DNA of 64,000 nt from Pelobates cultripes (taxonomy: Eukaryota; Chordata; Amphibia; Anura; Pelobatidae): contig OW240921.1 in NCBI GenBank assembly GCA_933207985.1, positions 92,946,917 to 93,010,916 on the forward strand, read 5' to 3'. Shown piece after piece: positions 63,825 to 64,000 of the stretch (position 1 is its first letter; each line of letters starts with the position of its first letter). The notes below the pieces were generated by a model, which saw nothing but the letters and a program-made list of their open reading frames with translations, was not told the DNA's origin and ran no database searches. A program made the position numbers and the translations under genes.

Positions 63825-64000
63825 TGGCTGTGGAGCTGATCAGACGTGTGCAGCATGAGCTCCCGTCTGAATTCTTACTTTAAGCAAAATAAACCCGGCT
63901 CCCAAGCTACAAAATCACCCAGAATTGCACCACCTGAGTAGGGGATACAAGGGAGACCACAACAAGACTACTCTCACAATGCTGAGCCACCGGGAATGCG
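63825..64000 (+). mobile_element. Possible 5' end of an L1-type LINE
   Basis: Abrupt start GGAGGGGCGGAGCCTGGCTG in AT-rich DNA, followed by a GC-balanced leader and an ATG at 63979 (ATGCTGAGCCACCGGGAATG) still open at the window edge. The G-rich start resembles vertebrate L1 5' ends and, loosely, the GGGGGCGGGACC start of the minus-strand insertion at 3893-5483. The window ends before any protein motif. Confidence 0.4.

Noticed and set aside
1..64000. tRNA, rRNA or intact snRNA genes
   Set aside because: None recognised on either strand. The only snRNA-like sequences are the broken U2 copies at 40.0-40.5 kb.
62079..64000. N-terminal exons of UBE2J2
   Set aside because: No minus-strand segment matching the conserved N-terminus was found, so they are taken to lie beyond the window or in the 100-N gap.

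Overview
The window is a piece of vertebrate nuclear genome, most likely from an anuran amphibian. This is inferred from a vertebrate-type split gene (UBE2J2) set among Penelope-like elements with hammerhead ribozymes, a DIRS tyrosine-recombinase retrotransposon, Tc1, hAT and L1 remnants, and many short inverted-repeat elements of kinds I associate with frog genomes. Three runs of exactly 100 N (29844-29943, 40456-40555, 63409-63508) are scaffold gaps.

One cellular gene is supported. UBE2J2, the tail-anchored ER ubiquitin-conjugating enzyme, lies on the minus strand with five coding exons between 62078 and 56164. All exon phases join and the splice sites are canonical. The catalytic cysteine exon and the C-terminal membrane anchor are present. 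The first ~45 codons lie upstream, beyond 64000. Its introns carry a dead Tc1 transposon, a hAT-type MITE with 8-bp target duplication, a 209-bp-arm inverted repeat, a compound microsatellite close to a 3' splice site, and a Penelope RT fragment.

The remaining ~55 kb, on the 3' side of UBE2J2, has no gene I can support. Layout: 0.5-2.4 kb, TG minisatellite ending in a GC-rich element; 2.5-6.3 kb, MITEs, one split by a minus-strand L1-like insertion with a 14-bp target duplication; 6.3-14 kb, mostly unique AT-rich DNA with MITEs; 14-16 kb, Gypsy RT remnant, a 404-bp-period duplication and a minisatellite; 16.7-20.6 kb, a 73-bp CA satellite and TG and CT arrays; 21-27 kb, unique DNA and nested MITEs; 27-28 kb, fold-back element and TG array; 28-33 kb, two overlapping Penelope-like (PLE) pieces with a hammerhead ribozyme between them; 34-41 kb, hAT elements, LTR-like DNA, L1 ORF2 remnant, 91-bp tandem repeat, a lone zinc-finger fragment, U2 snRNA pseudogenes and a LINE 3' fragment; 41.2-46.6 kb, a nearly complete but dead DIRS element with inverted terminal repeats; 47.4-48.7 kb, a decayed L2-like LINE interrupted by an inverted-arm element and a hAT MITE; 50-54.5 kb, a second inverted-arm hammerhead-like element and more MITEs.

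The most interesting structures are the Penelope copies, in the partial-tandem order known for this class with a readable hammerhead core at the junction, and two further loci where a degenerate hammerhead-like core sits between inverted arms. I found no sign of an intact novel protein system. Family names come from recognising motifs by eye; no search was run.
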